In this document: one piece after another, positions 1 to 9,600 of the stretch
How the letters are laid out: each line of letters starts with the position of its first letter
Numbering within the stretch: the first letter of the stretch is position 1
Assembly (NCBI GenBank): GCA_009917445.1
Contig: QZEE01000003.1
Location: 62,001-126,000 of the forward strand
DNA: 64,000 bases
Origin: a bacterium D16-76
GTDB taxonomy: Bacteria; Bacillota; Clostridia; Oscillospirales; Acutalibacteraceae
Direction of reading: 5' to 3'
Translations under genes and position numbers: made by a program
The notes under the pieces: model-generated
The model's input: only the letters and a program-made list of their open reading frames with translations
Database searches by the model: none
Told to the model about the DNA's origin: nothing

Positions 1-758
1 GCGGGCAGATTCTCTCTATGCTGGTGGCGGTGGTGGTGATTGCCACCCGGGAACACCAGGTACATATTACCTTGAAGGGCTTTAAGCTGGATTTTAAGAC
101 CATACGGGATATTTACGCCGTGGGGCTGCCGGGCATTGTCATGCAGTCCATTGGGTCGGTCATGACCATGGCTTTAAACGGCATCCTTTCCGGGTTTTCT
201 ACGGCGGCTTACACGGTGTTTGGGCTGTATTTTAAGCTGCAATCCTTTGTGTTTATGCCGGTTTTTGGCTTGAACCAGGGCTTGCTGCCTATTATGGGCT
301 ACAACTACGGGGCCAAAAACAAGAAGCGCCTGCTTTCCGCTTTTTATAACGGCTGCGCCATTGCCCTTGCCATTATGCTGCTGGGGACGCTGCTGTTCCT
401 GCTGGCCCCGGCCTGGCTTTTGGGCATATTCAGCGCGTCGGACGAGCTGCTTTCCATTGGCATACCGGCTTTGCGGATTATCTGCACCTGCTTCCCCTTT
501 GCGGCTTTGGGCATTGTGGTGTCCACCCTGTTCCAGTCGGTGGGGCGGGGGATTTACAGCCTTTTGCAGTCGCTTTTGCGGCAGCTGGCTATTTTAGTGC
601 CGGCGGCCTGGCTTTTGGCCCGCTTTGTGGGGCAGGTCAACGCGGTGTGGTGGGCTTTCCCCATTGCCGAGTGCGTTTCGCTGGCAGTTTCGGCGGTCTT
701 TTTTGCCCGGCTGTACCGGTCGGAGATCCGGTCCTTGGAGTCGGCTGCGGTGCGGTAG
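1..758 (+). CDS. MATE family multidrug/metabolite efflux transporter, C-terminal part
   Basis: The reading frame is open from base 3, so the start lies outside the window; about 251 residues of the C-terminal half are visible. At least five strongly hydrophobic segments are separated by short basic loops, and the stretch QSIGSVMTMALNGIL followed by GLNQGLLPIMGYNYGAKN is typical of the second half of MATE exporters. The family moves drugs or metabolites out of the cell in exchange for sodium or protons. The gene ends at a TAG and faces a minus-strand gene, with a shared hairpin terminator between them. A second, complete MATE gene lies at 32085-33422. Substrate cannot be told from sequence. 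Confidence 0.9.
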   Translation, partial: GQILSMLVAVVVIATREHQVHITLKGFKLDFKTIRDIYAVGLPGIVMQSIGSVMTMALNGILSGFSTAAYTVFGLYFKLQSFVFMPVFGLNQGLLPIMGYNYGAKNKKRLLSAFYNGCAIALAIMLLGTLLFLLAPAWLLGIFSASDELLSIGIPALRIICTCFPFAALGIVVSTLFQSVGRGIYSLLQSLLRQLAILVPAAWLLARFVGQVNAVWWAFPIAECVSLAVSAVFFARLYRSEIRSLESAAVR

Positions 759-1108
759 GCTTTAGGGGGCTCGGGCTTTGCGCCGGGAAGCGAATCGAAA
801 ACAAAAAGACGCCTTGCGGGGGTTTGATTGCCTGCAAGGCGTCTTTTTTGCTGCGGTGGCATGGCGGCGGCCATAAGCCCCTGCTGCCGATACGCTTCCG
901 CTAATTTTTGTATGGCTTCCTCTTTTTCCGGCACAAAGAAGGAATCCTTGCTTGCCAGGTTTTTGTCCGGCACGATCCGGGCGCGCCCTACTGCGTATTT
1001 TACTTCCATGGCCAGGTCCAGGGCAGACTGGGCGTCTGCCAGCACCAAGCCGTCGTGGGAGACCACGGCGATGTCTTTTTCGTTGGCTTTTATGTATTGG
1101 ATGTCCAT
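554..1108 (-). CDS. DUF4180-family protein, internally shortened and running on past its terminator (possible pseudogene)
   Basis: The start at 1108 is chosen because AGGAGG lies just upstream; a longer version from 1159 has no such site. The first ~50 residues (MDIQYIKANEKDIAVV, then DAQSALDLAMEVKYAVG) match my memory of the N-terminus of DUF4180. The following KDSFFVPEKEEAIQKL matches its C-terminal end. The ~45 residues that normally lie between are missing. The frame then runs through the terminator at 803-849 and 204 bases into the opposing MATE gene, giving 184 residues with a low-complexity tail. This suggests an in-frame internal deletion plus loss of the natural stop. An extended -10 (TGG TATAAT, minus strand, 1158-1163) lies upstream. 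Function of DUF4180 is unknown. Confidence 0.55.
   Translation of the reverse strand: MDIQYIKANEKDIAVVSHDGLVLADAQSALDLAMEVKYAVGRARIVPDKNLASKDSFFVPEKEEAIQKLAEAYRQQGLMAAAMPPQQKRRLAGNQTPARRLFVFDSLPGAKPEPPKAYRTAADSKDRISDRYSRAKKTAETASETHSAMGKAHHTALTCPTKRAKSQAAGTKIASCRKSDCKRL
803..849. terminator. Bidirectional hairpin terminator
   Basis: Perfect stem AAAAAGACGCCTTGC / GCAAGGCGTCTTTTT around a 16-base loop, with T runs on both strands. It would end the MATE transcript on the plus strand and the DUF4180 transcript on the minus strand. The minus-strand reading frame nevertheless runs through it. Confidence 0.9.
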
Positions 1109-1179
1109 CTTGGTGATCCCTCCTAAATTAAAATGCAGGGGCGTTAGCCAGACGGACATTATACCATGGGGAAGGCCTT

Positions 1180-1449
1180 AGGGGTTACGTCTCGCCTGCC
1201 GGCTCGGTCGGTTCGCAGCTTGTTTGCCGCCGGCAAACGCTTACGCCTAAAACCCCGGCTCACACCTGTAGGGCCGCTGGCGCAAAGGGCCCCACCTGCC
1301 GGTTCGGCCGGGTCAGAACGGCAACGCTTTGCGAAGCCATGCGTTTGCCCACATGGCAATCTTCCCCGCGCCTGCGGCAAGACCTTGGGAATCTGCCCTA
1401 AGAACCTGCCAGGGGCCTAACGTTCGTAAGAGGAACGTTAGGCCCCTGG
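1180..1449 (-). repeat. Composite intergenic repeat, minus orientation, with a 17-bp inverted repeat at one end
   Basis: This fills the 380-base gap between the DUF4180 and TIM-barrel genes. On the minus strand it holds the modules seen at 56-58.6 kb: a TTCTTAGGG segment, CCCAAGGTCTTGCCGCAGGC, a TTTGCGCC segment, and ACCGAGCCGGCAGGCGAGAC (also at about 58545-58570). Bases 1409-1425 and 1433-1449 form a perfect 17-bp stem (CCAGGGGCCTAACGTTC) with a 7-base loop. That stem sits just after the stop of the gene ending at 1488 and may act in its 3' end processing, although it lacks a T run. Confidence 0.75.
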
Positions 1450-1487
1450 ACCACGTAATGGGCTCTATTTTTGGTAGTGCGGTGCGG

Positions 1488-3122
1488 TTACACCAGCTCG
1501 TAGCTGACAAAGGCAAAACACCTGCTGTCACCAGCCCAGGCATTGACATTCATACTGCCCTGGCCCCCAAAGAGGGACAGCACCTTGCGCTGGTTTTGGC
1601 CGTCGGCATCCATCAGCCACAGCTCAACAGGCATATTGGGCAGATGCTCATGGGGTTCCAGCTGGTTTTCGCCGTAGGAGATGTAGGCCACCTTCTGGCC
1701 GTCTGGGGAGAGATGGGCAAACCAGTTGTTGCGGCGGTTAAAGGTGATTTGGGTCTGGTTTTGGCCGTCCTTGTCCATGCGCCAAATTTGCATAAGGCCG
1801 GATTTGGTGGAGTTATACCAGATATGCCGCCCGTCCGGGGAATACTCGGGGCCGTCGTTGAAGCCGCCTTGGGTCAGGCGCTTTTCCTCCCCGCCGGCTG
1901 TGGGGATGGTGTACACGTCTACCTCCCGCTGGCCGCCGATTTGCCGGAAGGCGCAGTAGGCCAGCTCTTGGCCGTCCGGCGACCAGCCGTGGAGGAAGCT
2001 GGGGCCCAGGGGGGTCGCCAGGCGGGGGGTGCCGCCCTGTAGGGGCAGCGTGTAGATTTGGGAGTTGAAGCCGGATTCGCTGTGGGTCATGTGGCTTACG
2101 GCCAGCTGGGTTTCGTCTGGGGAGACCACGTGGTCGTTGTTGCAGTTTGTGCATGGGCCTGTGTCCACAAGGGTTTCGGCGCCGGTGGGGATGTGGTAGG
2201 CGTACATGCGGCCCTCGGCGTTGAATAAGAGGGTATCGCTGTTTTTCAGCCAGTTGGGGGCTTCAATGACTTTGTCAAAACGGGCCAGGGTTTTTACCTC
2301 GCCGGTTTCGGTGTTGTAGGTGTTTAGGTAGCTGATGGTGTTTTGGCGGCTGACGGTAAGTTTATTCAGGCGGGCGCAGGCCGCGGCCAGCTCGGCGGGG
2401 ACATCGGGGCCGAAGTGCTCTTGGTCTAGGAGCTGGGGCACGTCCCAGGCCATGCCCAGGCGGAAGCAGCCGGGGATATCGACGCCGCCGGTGCCGATGG
2501 GCACGTCTATGGGCTCTTGGGCGCCGGCGGGGAAGTCTTTATGGTGCAGGGACTTTACCCGCCAGGCGTTGCGGGAAAGGAACGCGGCGGGGTCTTCGCC
2601 GCCGTACTGTACCCAGCCGGTGTCTACCTGGGCCTGTACCTTGCCCTGGCACAAGTCTAACAGGTATTCGTAAGCGGTGCGGCCGCCTATTTTGGCCTGG
2701 ATGTCCGCAGCCTCGTTGTGCAGCAGCAGGGCCACGCCTGCCTGGGCTAGACGGTCTGCCGCCTGCATATAGGTAAGGGCTGTCTGCTGTAAGGCGGCTT
2801 TATCCAGCTGCTGGGGGGACTTTACCACATACTGCCGCAGCCCCACCTTTCCCGCCAGGTCTATAAGGCCCCCTAAGGCCCCGGTAAGGTCTTGGGCGAA
2901 GACATGGGCCGAAAGGATGGTAAGGCCCATCTGTTTGATTTCGTCCCCGTGCTCCAGCAGCCAGCCGGTGGGCCAGACCATACGCCCTAACCCGGGGATA
3001 GCCGCTGGGGATACGCAGGGCTCTACCTGGGTGATGCCCGCCTGGGCCATGGCTTCCAGGCAGCTTAAAACATCCCCCTGCATGCCCCGCAGGGGCCCGA
3101 ACAATTGCACGCCGAATTTCAT
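1488..3122 (-). CDS. Sugar-phosphate isomerase/epimerase-like TIM barrel fused to a TolB-like beta-propeller
   Basis: This 544-aa protein has two unlike halves. Residues 1-~255 resemble xylose isomerase-like TIM barrels: MKFGVQLFGPLRG start, metal-ligand-like LLLHNEA, QVDTGWVQYGG and SLHHKDFPAG. Residues ~260-544 contain repeated WSPDGQELAY, YSPDGRHIWYNS and LSPDGQKVAYISYGE units, as in TolB/PD40 beta-propellers. There is no signal peptide, so it is probably cytoplasmic, unlike periplasmic TolB. Each half is familiar alone; together they suggest a sugar enzyme joined to a ligand- or protein-binding propeller. AAGGAGGG precedes the ATG, and a minus-strand extended -10 (TGC TATACT, 3175-3180) lies upstream. 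The substrate is unknown. Confidence 0.85.
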   Translation of the reverse strand: MKFGVQLFGPLRGMQGDVLSCLEAMAQAGITQVEPCVSPAAIPGLGRMVWPTGWLLEHGDEIKQMGLTILSAHVFAQDLTGALGGLIDLAGKVGLRQYVVKSPQQLDKAALQQTALTYMQAADRLAQAGVALLLHNEAADIQAKIGGRTAYEYLLDLCQGKVQAQVDTGWVQYGGEDPAAFLSRNAWRVKSLHHKDFPAGAQEPIDVPIGTGGVDIPGCFRLGMAWDVPQLLDQEHFGPDVPAELAAACARLNKLTVSRQNTISYLNTYNTETGEVKTLARFDKVIEAPNWLKNSDTLLFNAEGRMYAYHIPTGAETLVDTGPCTNCNNDHVVSPDETQLAVSHMTHSESGFNSQIYTLPLQGGTPRLATPLGPSFLHGWSPDGQELAYCAFRQIGGQREVDVYTIPTAGGEEKRLTQGGFNDGPEYSPDGRHIWYNSTKSGLMQIWRMDKDGQNQTQITFNRRNNWFAHLSPDGQKVAYISYGENQLEPHEHLPNMPVELWLMDADGQNQRKVLSLFGGQGSMNVNAWAGDSRCFAFVSYELV

Positions 3123-3265
3123 AGGATTCCCTCCTTGCCAGTTTGCGCGGGAGGATGCCCGCGCCGTAAAGTAAAGTATAGCACAGGCCGGCGGGGAACG
3201 CTACCTGTTACCATATGTTTTTACAAAAACCGGGGGAGGGGGATGGGAAAAGGAATTTGAGGTTT

Positions 3266-3308
3266 TTGACAAAAATCTATTGTATTGATGATAAAAATAT
3301 GAGATAAT
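3266..3308 (+). promoter_or_regulatory. Sigma-A promoter region for the MFS gene
   Basis: TTGACA at 3266-3271 stands in AT-rich DNA. The best -35/-10 pair is TTGTAT (3280-3285), 17 bases, GATAAT (3303-3308). TTGACA with TGATAA at 3289 is a second option. Confidence 0.5.
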
Positions 3309-3341
3309 GTCTATATACCTTGGGAGGGAGGCGGGTACGCC

Positions 3342-4637
3342 GTGAAAACCAAAAACGATAAGAAATTTACAAAAGTGGAAAAAAGCTGGATTTTGTACGA
3401 CTGGGCCAACTCGGTCTACGCCACCAATATATTGGCGGTGATTTTCCCCATCTACTTTAACAGCGTCTGCCAGGCAAGCGGGGCGGACAACCTGGTGCTG
3501 TGGTCCTACGGCACTTCGGCGGCTACCTTTTTAGTGGCGGTGCTGGCCCCGGTGCTGGGGGCTTTGGCCGACCACAAGGGGTACAAGAAAAAGCTGTTTG
3601 CGGCGTTCCTTTTTATCGGCGTGGCCTTCACGCTTTCCAACGCCTTTGTGGACAGCTACCAGCTGCTGCTGATGGGCTATGTGCTCAGCCATATCGGGTT
3701 TTCGGGCTCCTGTTTGTTTTACGATTCCTTCCTGACCGATGTGACCACCAGCGAGCGCATGGACCGGGTATCCTCCTGGGGCTACGCCATGGGGTACATT
3801 GGGGGCAGCACCATACCCTTTGTGCTGTCGATTGTTTTGCTGGTGGTGATGGGCATGGACAATATGCTGGCCTTTAAGCTGGTTATTATCCTGACGAGTC
3901 TTTGGTGGCTGGTGTTCAGCATACCCATGCTGAAAAATGTTAAGCAGGTGCATTATATTGAGGGGCGGGGAAGCCTGGTGCGGTCTTCCCTTTCGAACCT
4001 TTTGGGTACGGCGCGGAGCATCTTTAAAGAGAAAAAGATCTACCTGTTTTTGCTGGCCTATTTCTTCTACATCGACGGGGTGAACACCATTATTTCCGTA
4101 TCTACCTCTTATGGGACAAAGCTGGGGTTGGACAATATCAGCATGATTTTAGCCTTGCTGATGACGCAGATTGTAGCGGTGCCCTTCTCCATTTTGTTTG
4201 CCAGGCTGGCGGAAAAGATGGGGGCCATACGGCTGCTGTCTGGGGCGGTGGGCATTTATTTCTTCATTACGGTGGTGGGGTTCTTTATGGGCTTTAACAT
4301 TGAACAGCACCCCGGTGATGCAGGGGCCCTTACCCTTTCGCTGGTGCTTTTCTGGTGCATGGCTTTTTTGGTGGGTACGGTACAGGGGGGCATACAGGCT
4401 ATTTCCCGGTCGTATTTTGGCAAGCTGATACCGGCGGAGCGGTCTAACGAATACTTTGGGTTTTTCGATATCTTTGGCAAGTTCGCCGCGGTGATTGGGC
4501 CGCTGCTGGTGGCTTTCTTCACCCAGGCCACAGGGCGGGACTCTTTGGGTGTGATCAGTCTGGCGATCCTTTTCCTGGTGGGCTTTGGGCTGCTTTTTGC
4601 CTGCCGCAAGGAGGCCGGCGGCGCCCGGCAGCGGTAG
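3342..4637 (+). CDS. MFS transporter, UMF1/Atg22-like family
   Basis: This 431-aa membrane protein has about 12 hydrophobic segments. The N-terminal WILYDWANSVYATNILAVIF is the hallmark of the Atg22/UMF1 branch of the major facilitator superfamily. In fungi this branch exports amino acids from the vacuole; bacterial members are mostly uncharacterised exporters. A typical MFS loop (LADHKGYKKKLF) follows TM2. The start is GTG at 3342 with GGGAGGGAGG about 10 bases upstream. It appears to be a single-gene unit with its own promoter. Confidence 0.9.
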   Translation: MKTKNDKKFTKVEKSWILYDWANSVYATNILAVIFPIYFNSVCQASGADNLVLWSYGTSAATFLVAVLAPVLGALADHKGYKKKLFAAFLFIGVAFTLSNAFVDSYQLLLMGYVLSHIGFSGSCLFYDSFLTDVTTSERMDRVSSWGYAMGYIGGSTIPFVLSIVLLVVMGMDNMLAFKLVIILTSLWWLVFSIPMLKNVKQVHYIEGRGSLVRSSLSNLLGTARSIFKEKKIYLFLLAYFFYIDGVNTIISVSTSYGTKLGLDNISMILALLMTQIVAVPFSILFARLAEKMGAIRLLSGAVGIYFFITVVGFFMGFNIEQHPGDAGALTLSLVLFWCMAFLVGTVQGGIQAISRSYFGKLIPAERSNEYFGFFDIFGKFAAVIGPLLVAFFTQATGRDSLGVISLAILFLVGFGLLFACRKEAGGARQR

Positions 4638-4719
4638 GGCGCGGCTGTATAAGGCAGATGGGCCCTGCATAAAATAGCTGGTGTAGGTGTGCGAATCCAG
4701 AAAACAGAGGGGGCTTTTT

Positions 4720-5709
4720 ATGTGTACCAGCATTGCCATGGCCAGGGGGGATTTCTTTTTCGGGCGGAATATGGATTGGGACTGCGGGTTTGGCGAACGG
4801 GTGGCCATTACCCCCCGGCGCTTCCCTTTTGATTTCCGCAAGGCCAGGCCCATGCACCGCCATTACGCTATGATCGGCATGGGGGCGCTTACCTCGGCGT
4901 ACCCCCTATACGCCGAGGCGTCTAACGAAAAGGGCTTGTGCATGGCAGGGCTTAACTTCCCGCAGAACGCCTGGTACTCCCCTAAAATAGACCCGGTGAA
5001 AAACAACATCTCGCCTTTTGAGCTGATCCCCTGGGTGCTGGGCCAATGCGCCACTGTGGGGGAGGCCCGGTGCCTGCTGGAAAATACACACCTGGTTTCT
5101 ATACCGTATAGCGATAAGGTAGCTCTGTCCCCTTTGCACTGGCATATTGCGGATAAATCGGGGTCGATCGCGCTGGAATCTACCAAGGACGGCATGCATG
5201 TGTACGACAACCCCCTGGGCGTGATGACAAATAACCCGCCCTTCCCTTTCCAGCTGCAAAACGTGTGCCAATATTTAAACCTGGACCCGGGCACGCCCCG
5301 CAACTGCTTTAGCAGCATCGACGGCCTGGAGCCCTTTGGGTACGGCCTGGGCAGCGTGGGGCTGCCGGGGGATTTCTCGCCGGCGTCGCGGTTTGTAAAG
5401 GCGGCGTATTTAGCGGTAAACTCCATATGCCATGGGGACGAGGACAGCTGCGTGGCGCAGATGTTCCATCTGCTGGGGTCGGTAGCCATGGTGCGTGGCA
5501 GCGTGGTGGCGCCGGGGGGCGAATTGGAAATGACCACGTATACCTGCGCCATCAACGCTACGAAGGGGCGGTACTATTTTACGTCTTACCACAACAGCGG
5601 GCTGACAGGGGTGGAGCTTTTCCAGGAGGATTTGGAGGGGGAGAAGCTGGTCACGTACCCCTTGGAGGAAAAGGCCTGTGTGAATTGGCTGAACAGGCGG
5701 CAGGCCTGA
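4720..5709 (+). CDS. Choloylglycine hydrolase family protein (bile salt hydrolase / penicillin V acylase)
   Basis: This Ntn hydrolase splits amide bonds; in gut bacteria this family deconjugates glycine- or taurine-bile acids. The start at 4720 makes Cys2 the N-terminal nucleophile after Met removal; a start at 4687 would bury it. All residues expected at the active site by comparison with the Clostridium perfringens enzyme are present: Cys2, Arg16, Asp19 (GRNMDWD), Asn79 (GLNFP), Asn172 (TNNPPF) and Arg224 (SRFVKAA). The length of 329 aa is normal and there is no signal peptide, so it should act in the cytoplasm. Bile salt hydrolase and penicillin V acylase cannot be separated by motif alone. 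AGAGGGGG precedes the start. Confidence 0.92.
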   Translation: MCTSIAMARGDFFFGRNMDWDCGFGERVAITPRRFPFDFRKARPMHRHYAMIGMGALTSAYPLYAEASNEKGLCMAGLNFPQNAWYSPKIDPVKNNISPFELIPWVLGQCATVGEARCLLENTHLVSIPYSDKVALSPLHWHIADKSGSIALESTKDGMHVYDNPLGVMTNNPPFPFQLQNVCQYLNLDPGTPRNCFSSIDGLEPFGYGLGSVGLPGDFSPASRFVKAAYLAVNSICHGDEDSCVAQMFHLLGSVAMVRGSVVAPGGELEMTTYTCAINATKGRYYFTSYHNSGLTGVELFQEDLEGEKLVTYPLEEKACVNWLNRRQA

Positions 5710-5713
5710 CAGG

Positions 5714-5800
5714 GGCCAGGGGGCGGCTTGCCCCCTGGCCGTGGAAGCAATCTTTTATTTTAGATGGGAAAAGGCCCCCGCCGGTGTTGACAGGCGGGGG
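5714..5800 (+). terminator. Two tandem GC-rich hairpins after the choloylglycine hydrolase gene
   Basis: First stem GGCCAGGGGG (5714-5723) / CCCCCTGGCC (5731-5740), followed 11 bases later by TCTTTTATTT. Second stem CCCCCGCC (5775-5782) / GGCGGGGG (5793-5800), followed by ATTCTATTAT. Either could end the transcript. Confidence 0.6.
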
Positions 5801-5931
5801 ATTCTATTATATGATTATAGGCGTGCCTATAGGGCGCATGATGAGCGGGTGGGGCCTTGGCCTCATCCGCTAAGGGGTTTTCGGAGGCGTTTGCGGAAGC
5901 CTATACCACAGAAAGATAGGAGGGGCTGGGC

Positions 5932-6537
5932 ATGGCGTTTTGGAGCAAGCCCGCGGCGGCCACGGGGCCAATAGAGTTTATGGTGGTGGGGCTGGGGAAC
6001 CCCGGCCGGGAATACGAAAACACGCGGCACAACGCGGGTTTTATGGCAATAGACCTGCTGGCGGAAAAGCACCACGCAGAGGTAAAGCGGGTGAAATTCA
6101 AGGGGATAACCGGGGAGTGCCAGCTAGGCGGCCGGCGCACGCTGCTGCTGAAGCCGGGGACGTACATGAACCTAAGCGGCCAGTCGGTGCAGGAGGCCAT
6201 GGCCTTTTACAAGCTGCCGCCGGAGCGGGTGCTGGTGCTGTTTGACGACATCAACCTGGAGCCGGGGCGCATGCGCATACGCCGCAAGGGCAGTGACGGC
6301 GGGCACAACGGTATGAAAAACATCATCTACCTTTCTGGGTCGGACCAGTTCCCCCGGGTAAAAATTGGGGTAGGGAAGAAGCCCCACCCGGACTACAACC
6401 TGGCAGACTGGGTGCTGTCGAAATTCACCGAGGGGGAACGCAAAGACCTGGAAACAGCGCTGGGAAATGCCTGCGCGGCCTGTGAGCTGATAGCCAAGGG
6501 TGAGGCGGACCGGGCCATGAATCTCTATAACAGTTAA
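5932..6537 (+). CDS. pth: Peptidyl-tRNA hydrolase
   Basis: It frees tRNAs from peptides that drop off the ribosome. The 201 residues contain the family signature GLGNPGREYENTRHNAGF, with the catalytic His at residue 33. LKPGTYMNLSGQSV, FDDINLEPG, GSDGGHNGMKN and FPRVKIGVG follow in the usual order. An extra ~14 residues precede the normal start of the fold. The ATG follows AGGAGGGG. It lies just before mfd; the pth-mfd pairing is common in Firmicutes. A repeat-type hairpin separates the two genes. Confidence 0.97.
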   Translation: MAFWSKPAAATGPIEFMVVGLGNPGREYENTRHNAGFMAIDLLAEKHHAEVKRVKFKGITGECQLGGRRTLLLKPGTYMNLSGQSVQEAMAFYKLPPERVLVLFDDINLEPGRMRIRRKGSDGGHNGMKNIIYLSGSDQFPRVKIGVGKKPHPDYNLADWVLSKFTEGERKDLETALGNACAACELIAKGEADRAMNLYNS

Positions 6538-6603
6538 AATAGCAGTAATAAAATAGCAGCAATAAAATAGTAGTAAGGCTTAAATTGGTAAAGGTTTTTT
6601 GAG

Positions 6604-6666
6604 GATTCTTAAGGGTCTTTTTTTCTAAAAAAAGACCCTTAAGCGGGGTTTGGGGCAGAGCCCCAA
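6604..6666 (+). repeat. Repeat-type hairpin between pth and mfd
   Basis: Stem CTTAAGGGTCTTTTTTT (6608-6624) / AAAAAAAGACCCTTAAG (6627-6643), followed by GGGGTTTGGGGC-GAGCCCC. The same layout (TTCTTAGGG hairpin plus GGGGTTTGGGGC) recurs near 48.3, 56.1 and 58.6 kb. The inner T run could also make it a terminator for pth. Confidence 0.8.
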
Positions 6667-6679
6667 TCAAGGAGGGGCC

Positions 6680-9600
6680 ATGAAATTTATAGCAAACGCA
6701 TTGGGGGCTTCGCCGGAATACGCCAACCTGAGCCGGGCGGTAAAGGAAGGCGCGCTGCCCGGGGCGGTAACGGGGCTTTCAGGGGTGCACAAGTGCGCGG
6801 TGATGGCGTCGCTGTGCCGGGAGACGGGGCGCAAGGCCCTGGTGCTGGCGGCGGACGAGGCCGAAGGGCAGCGGTTTGGGCAGGATTTGGAAGCCATGGG
6901 CCTGCGGGTGGTGCAGTACCCTTTGCGGGACTTTAACTTCCGGGACACGGCGGCGTCCCATGAATACGAGCAGGCACGGATACAGGCGCTGACACGGCTG
7001 CAAAACGGCGGCTGCGACTGTGTCATTGCCTGCATAGACGCGGCCCTGCAGTTTACCCTGGGGCCGGGTGAGCTTTCGGCGCGGCTGTTTACCCTGGAGG
7101 CCGGGGCCCAGATGGCGCCGGAAGAGCTGCTTTCGGCACTGGTAAGCTGCGGGTATACCCGTGAGGACCAGATCGAGGGGACGGGGCAGTTTTCCCACAG
7201 GGGGGGCTTGGTGGACTTTTTCTCCCCCAGCGCCCGGGAGCCGGTGCGGGTGGAGTTCTGGGGGGATGAGATCGATTCGGTGTCCTTTTTTGACCCCCAG
7301 ACCCAGCGGCGCACCGAGCCTGTGGAGCGGGTGGACCTGGCCCCCTGCGTGGAGGTACTGCCGAAAAACGTGGGGGGGCTCATCAAAAAAATAGAAAAAG
7401 TGGGGGCTTCTCTGCGGGGGAAAAAGGCCCCCAAGGCCCGGCAGGTGCTGGAAGCGGAAGCCCAGAAGCTTAAGGACGGGCTGCACCTGGGGTCTATGGA
7501 CAAATTTATCTCGCTGGTGTACGAGAGGCCCGCAACGCTGTTTGACTATTTCCCGCCGGAAAGCAGCCTGTTGTTTTTCTCAGAGGGCAGCAAGCTGAAA
7601 GAGCGCATGCGCACCACCCTTTGGCAATGGGGCGAGGATGTGAAGGCTTACCTGGAAGAAGGCCTATTGTGCAAGGGGCTGGACATGTACAGCGAAACCT
7701 GGGAATATGCCCTGGGCCGGGCTCAGCAGGCGCCCGCGCTGTTTTTCGATGTGTTTGCCCGGGGAAGCTATGAAATCCCCCTGGGCACCCTGGTGAATAT
7801 GACGGCCCGGCAGTTCCCTGTGTGGGGCGGCGGGGTGGAGCTGCTGGTGGACGACCTTTCTGCCCTGCTGAAGCAGAAACGGGCCTGCGTGGTACTGGCC
7901 GGCACCAAACGGGCGGGGGAATCCTTGGCGCAGGACTTGAAGCAGGCCGGGCTGCCGGCGGCTTATATGGAGGGGCCCTCGGTCTGCCAGAAGGGTACCG
8001 TGACCGTGACGGACGGGGGGCTTTCCGCCGGGTTTGACTTCCCGGACGCCCAGTTTGCGCTGCTGACCCATGGGCGGCTGGGGGCGGTGAAAGCCAAAAA
8101 GAAAAAGCGGGACAAAAACAGCAAGGAGATCTCCTCCCTTTCGGAGCTTGCGCCGGGGGACTATGTGGTGCACGCGGCCCATGGCATCGGGGTGTTTGAG
8201 GGTATACACAAGCTGGAAATGAACGGCATCCTGAAGGATTACATCAAGGTGCGCTACGCCAAAAGCGACACCCTGTACGTGCCGGTGACCCAGCTGGACA
8301 TGGTGAGCAAATACATCGGCCCAAGGGAGGACGCCGGGGTGAAGCTGCACCGCCTGGGGGGCCAGGAGTGGCAGAAGCAGAAGGCACGGGTGCGGGCGGC
8401 GGTGAAGGACATCGCCAAGGAGTTGATACAGCTGTACGCCCAGCGGATGCAGGAAAAGGGCTTTGCCTTCCCTCGGGACGGGGAGTGGCAGAGGGATTTT
8501 GAGAACAAGTTCGAGTTTGACGAGACCGAGGACCAGCTGCGGTGCGTGGGGGAAATCAAGGACGACATGGAAAGGGAAGCCCCTATGGACCGGCTTTTGT
8601 GCGGGGACGTGGGCTTTGGCAAGACCGAGGTGGCTTTGCGGGCGGCGTTTAAGTGCGTGACTTCTGGCAAACAGTGCGCCATTTTGGTGCCCACTACCAT
8701 TTTGGCCTGGCAGCATTACCAGACTATCTTAAAGCGCATGGAGGGCTTCCCGGTGGATGTGGAGCTGCTGTCCCGGTTCCGCACGCCTAAGCAGCAGGAG
8801 CAGATTTTGCGCCGGGTAAAGCGGGGCAGCGTGGACATCATTGTGGGAACCCACAGGCTGGTGAGCAAGGACGTGGGGTTTAAGGACCTGGGCCTTGTGA
8901 TTATTGACGAGGAGCAGCGCTTTGGCGTGGCCCAGAAGGAGAAGCTTAAGGGGCTGTGCAAATCGGCGGACGTGCTGACCTTGTCGGCTACGCCCATACC
9001 CCGGACGCTGAACATGGCCCTTTCGGGCATACGGGACATGTCGGTAATTGAGGAAGCCCCCCACGACCGGCACCCTGTACAGACCTATGTGCTGGAATAC
9101 GACCAGGGGGTCATAAACGACGCCATCCACCGGGAGCTGCGGAGGGGCGGGCAGGTGTATTTCCTGCATAACGACGTGGGCTCTATTGAGCGGGTGGCGG
9201 CGCGGATACAGCAGAACGTGCCCCAGGCGCGCATCGGCATTGGCCACGGCAAAATGAACGAGGAAGAGCTTTCCGAGGTGTGGCGGCAGCTGCTGGACCA
9301 TGAGATCGACATCCTGGTGTGCACCACCATTATTGAGACCGGGGTGGATGTGTCTACGGCCAACACCCTTATTATCGACAACGCCGACCGGCTGGGCCTG
9401 AGCCAGCTGCACCAGCTGCGGGGCCGGGTGGGGAGAAGCAGCCGCCGGGCCTATGCGTATTTGACTTACGCGCCCAACAAGTCCTTGACCGAGATTGCCC
9501 AGAAGAGGCTTTCGGCTATACGGGAGTTTACGGAGTTTGGGTCGGGGTTTAAGATTGCCATGCGGGATTTGGAGATACGGGGCGCGGGGAATATTTTAGG

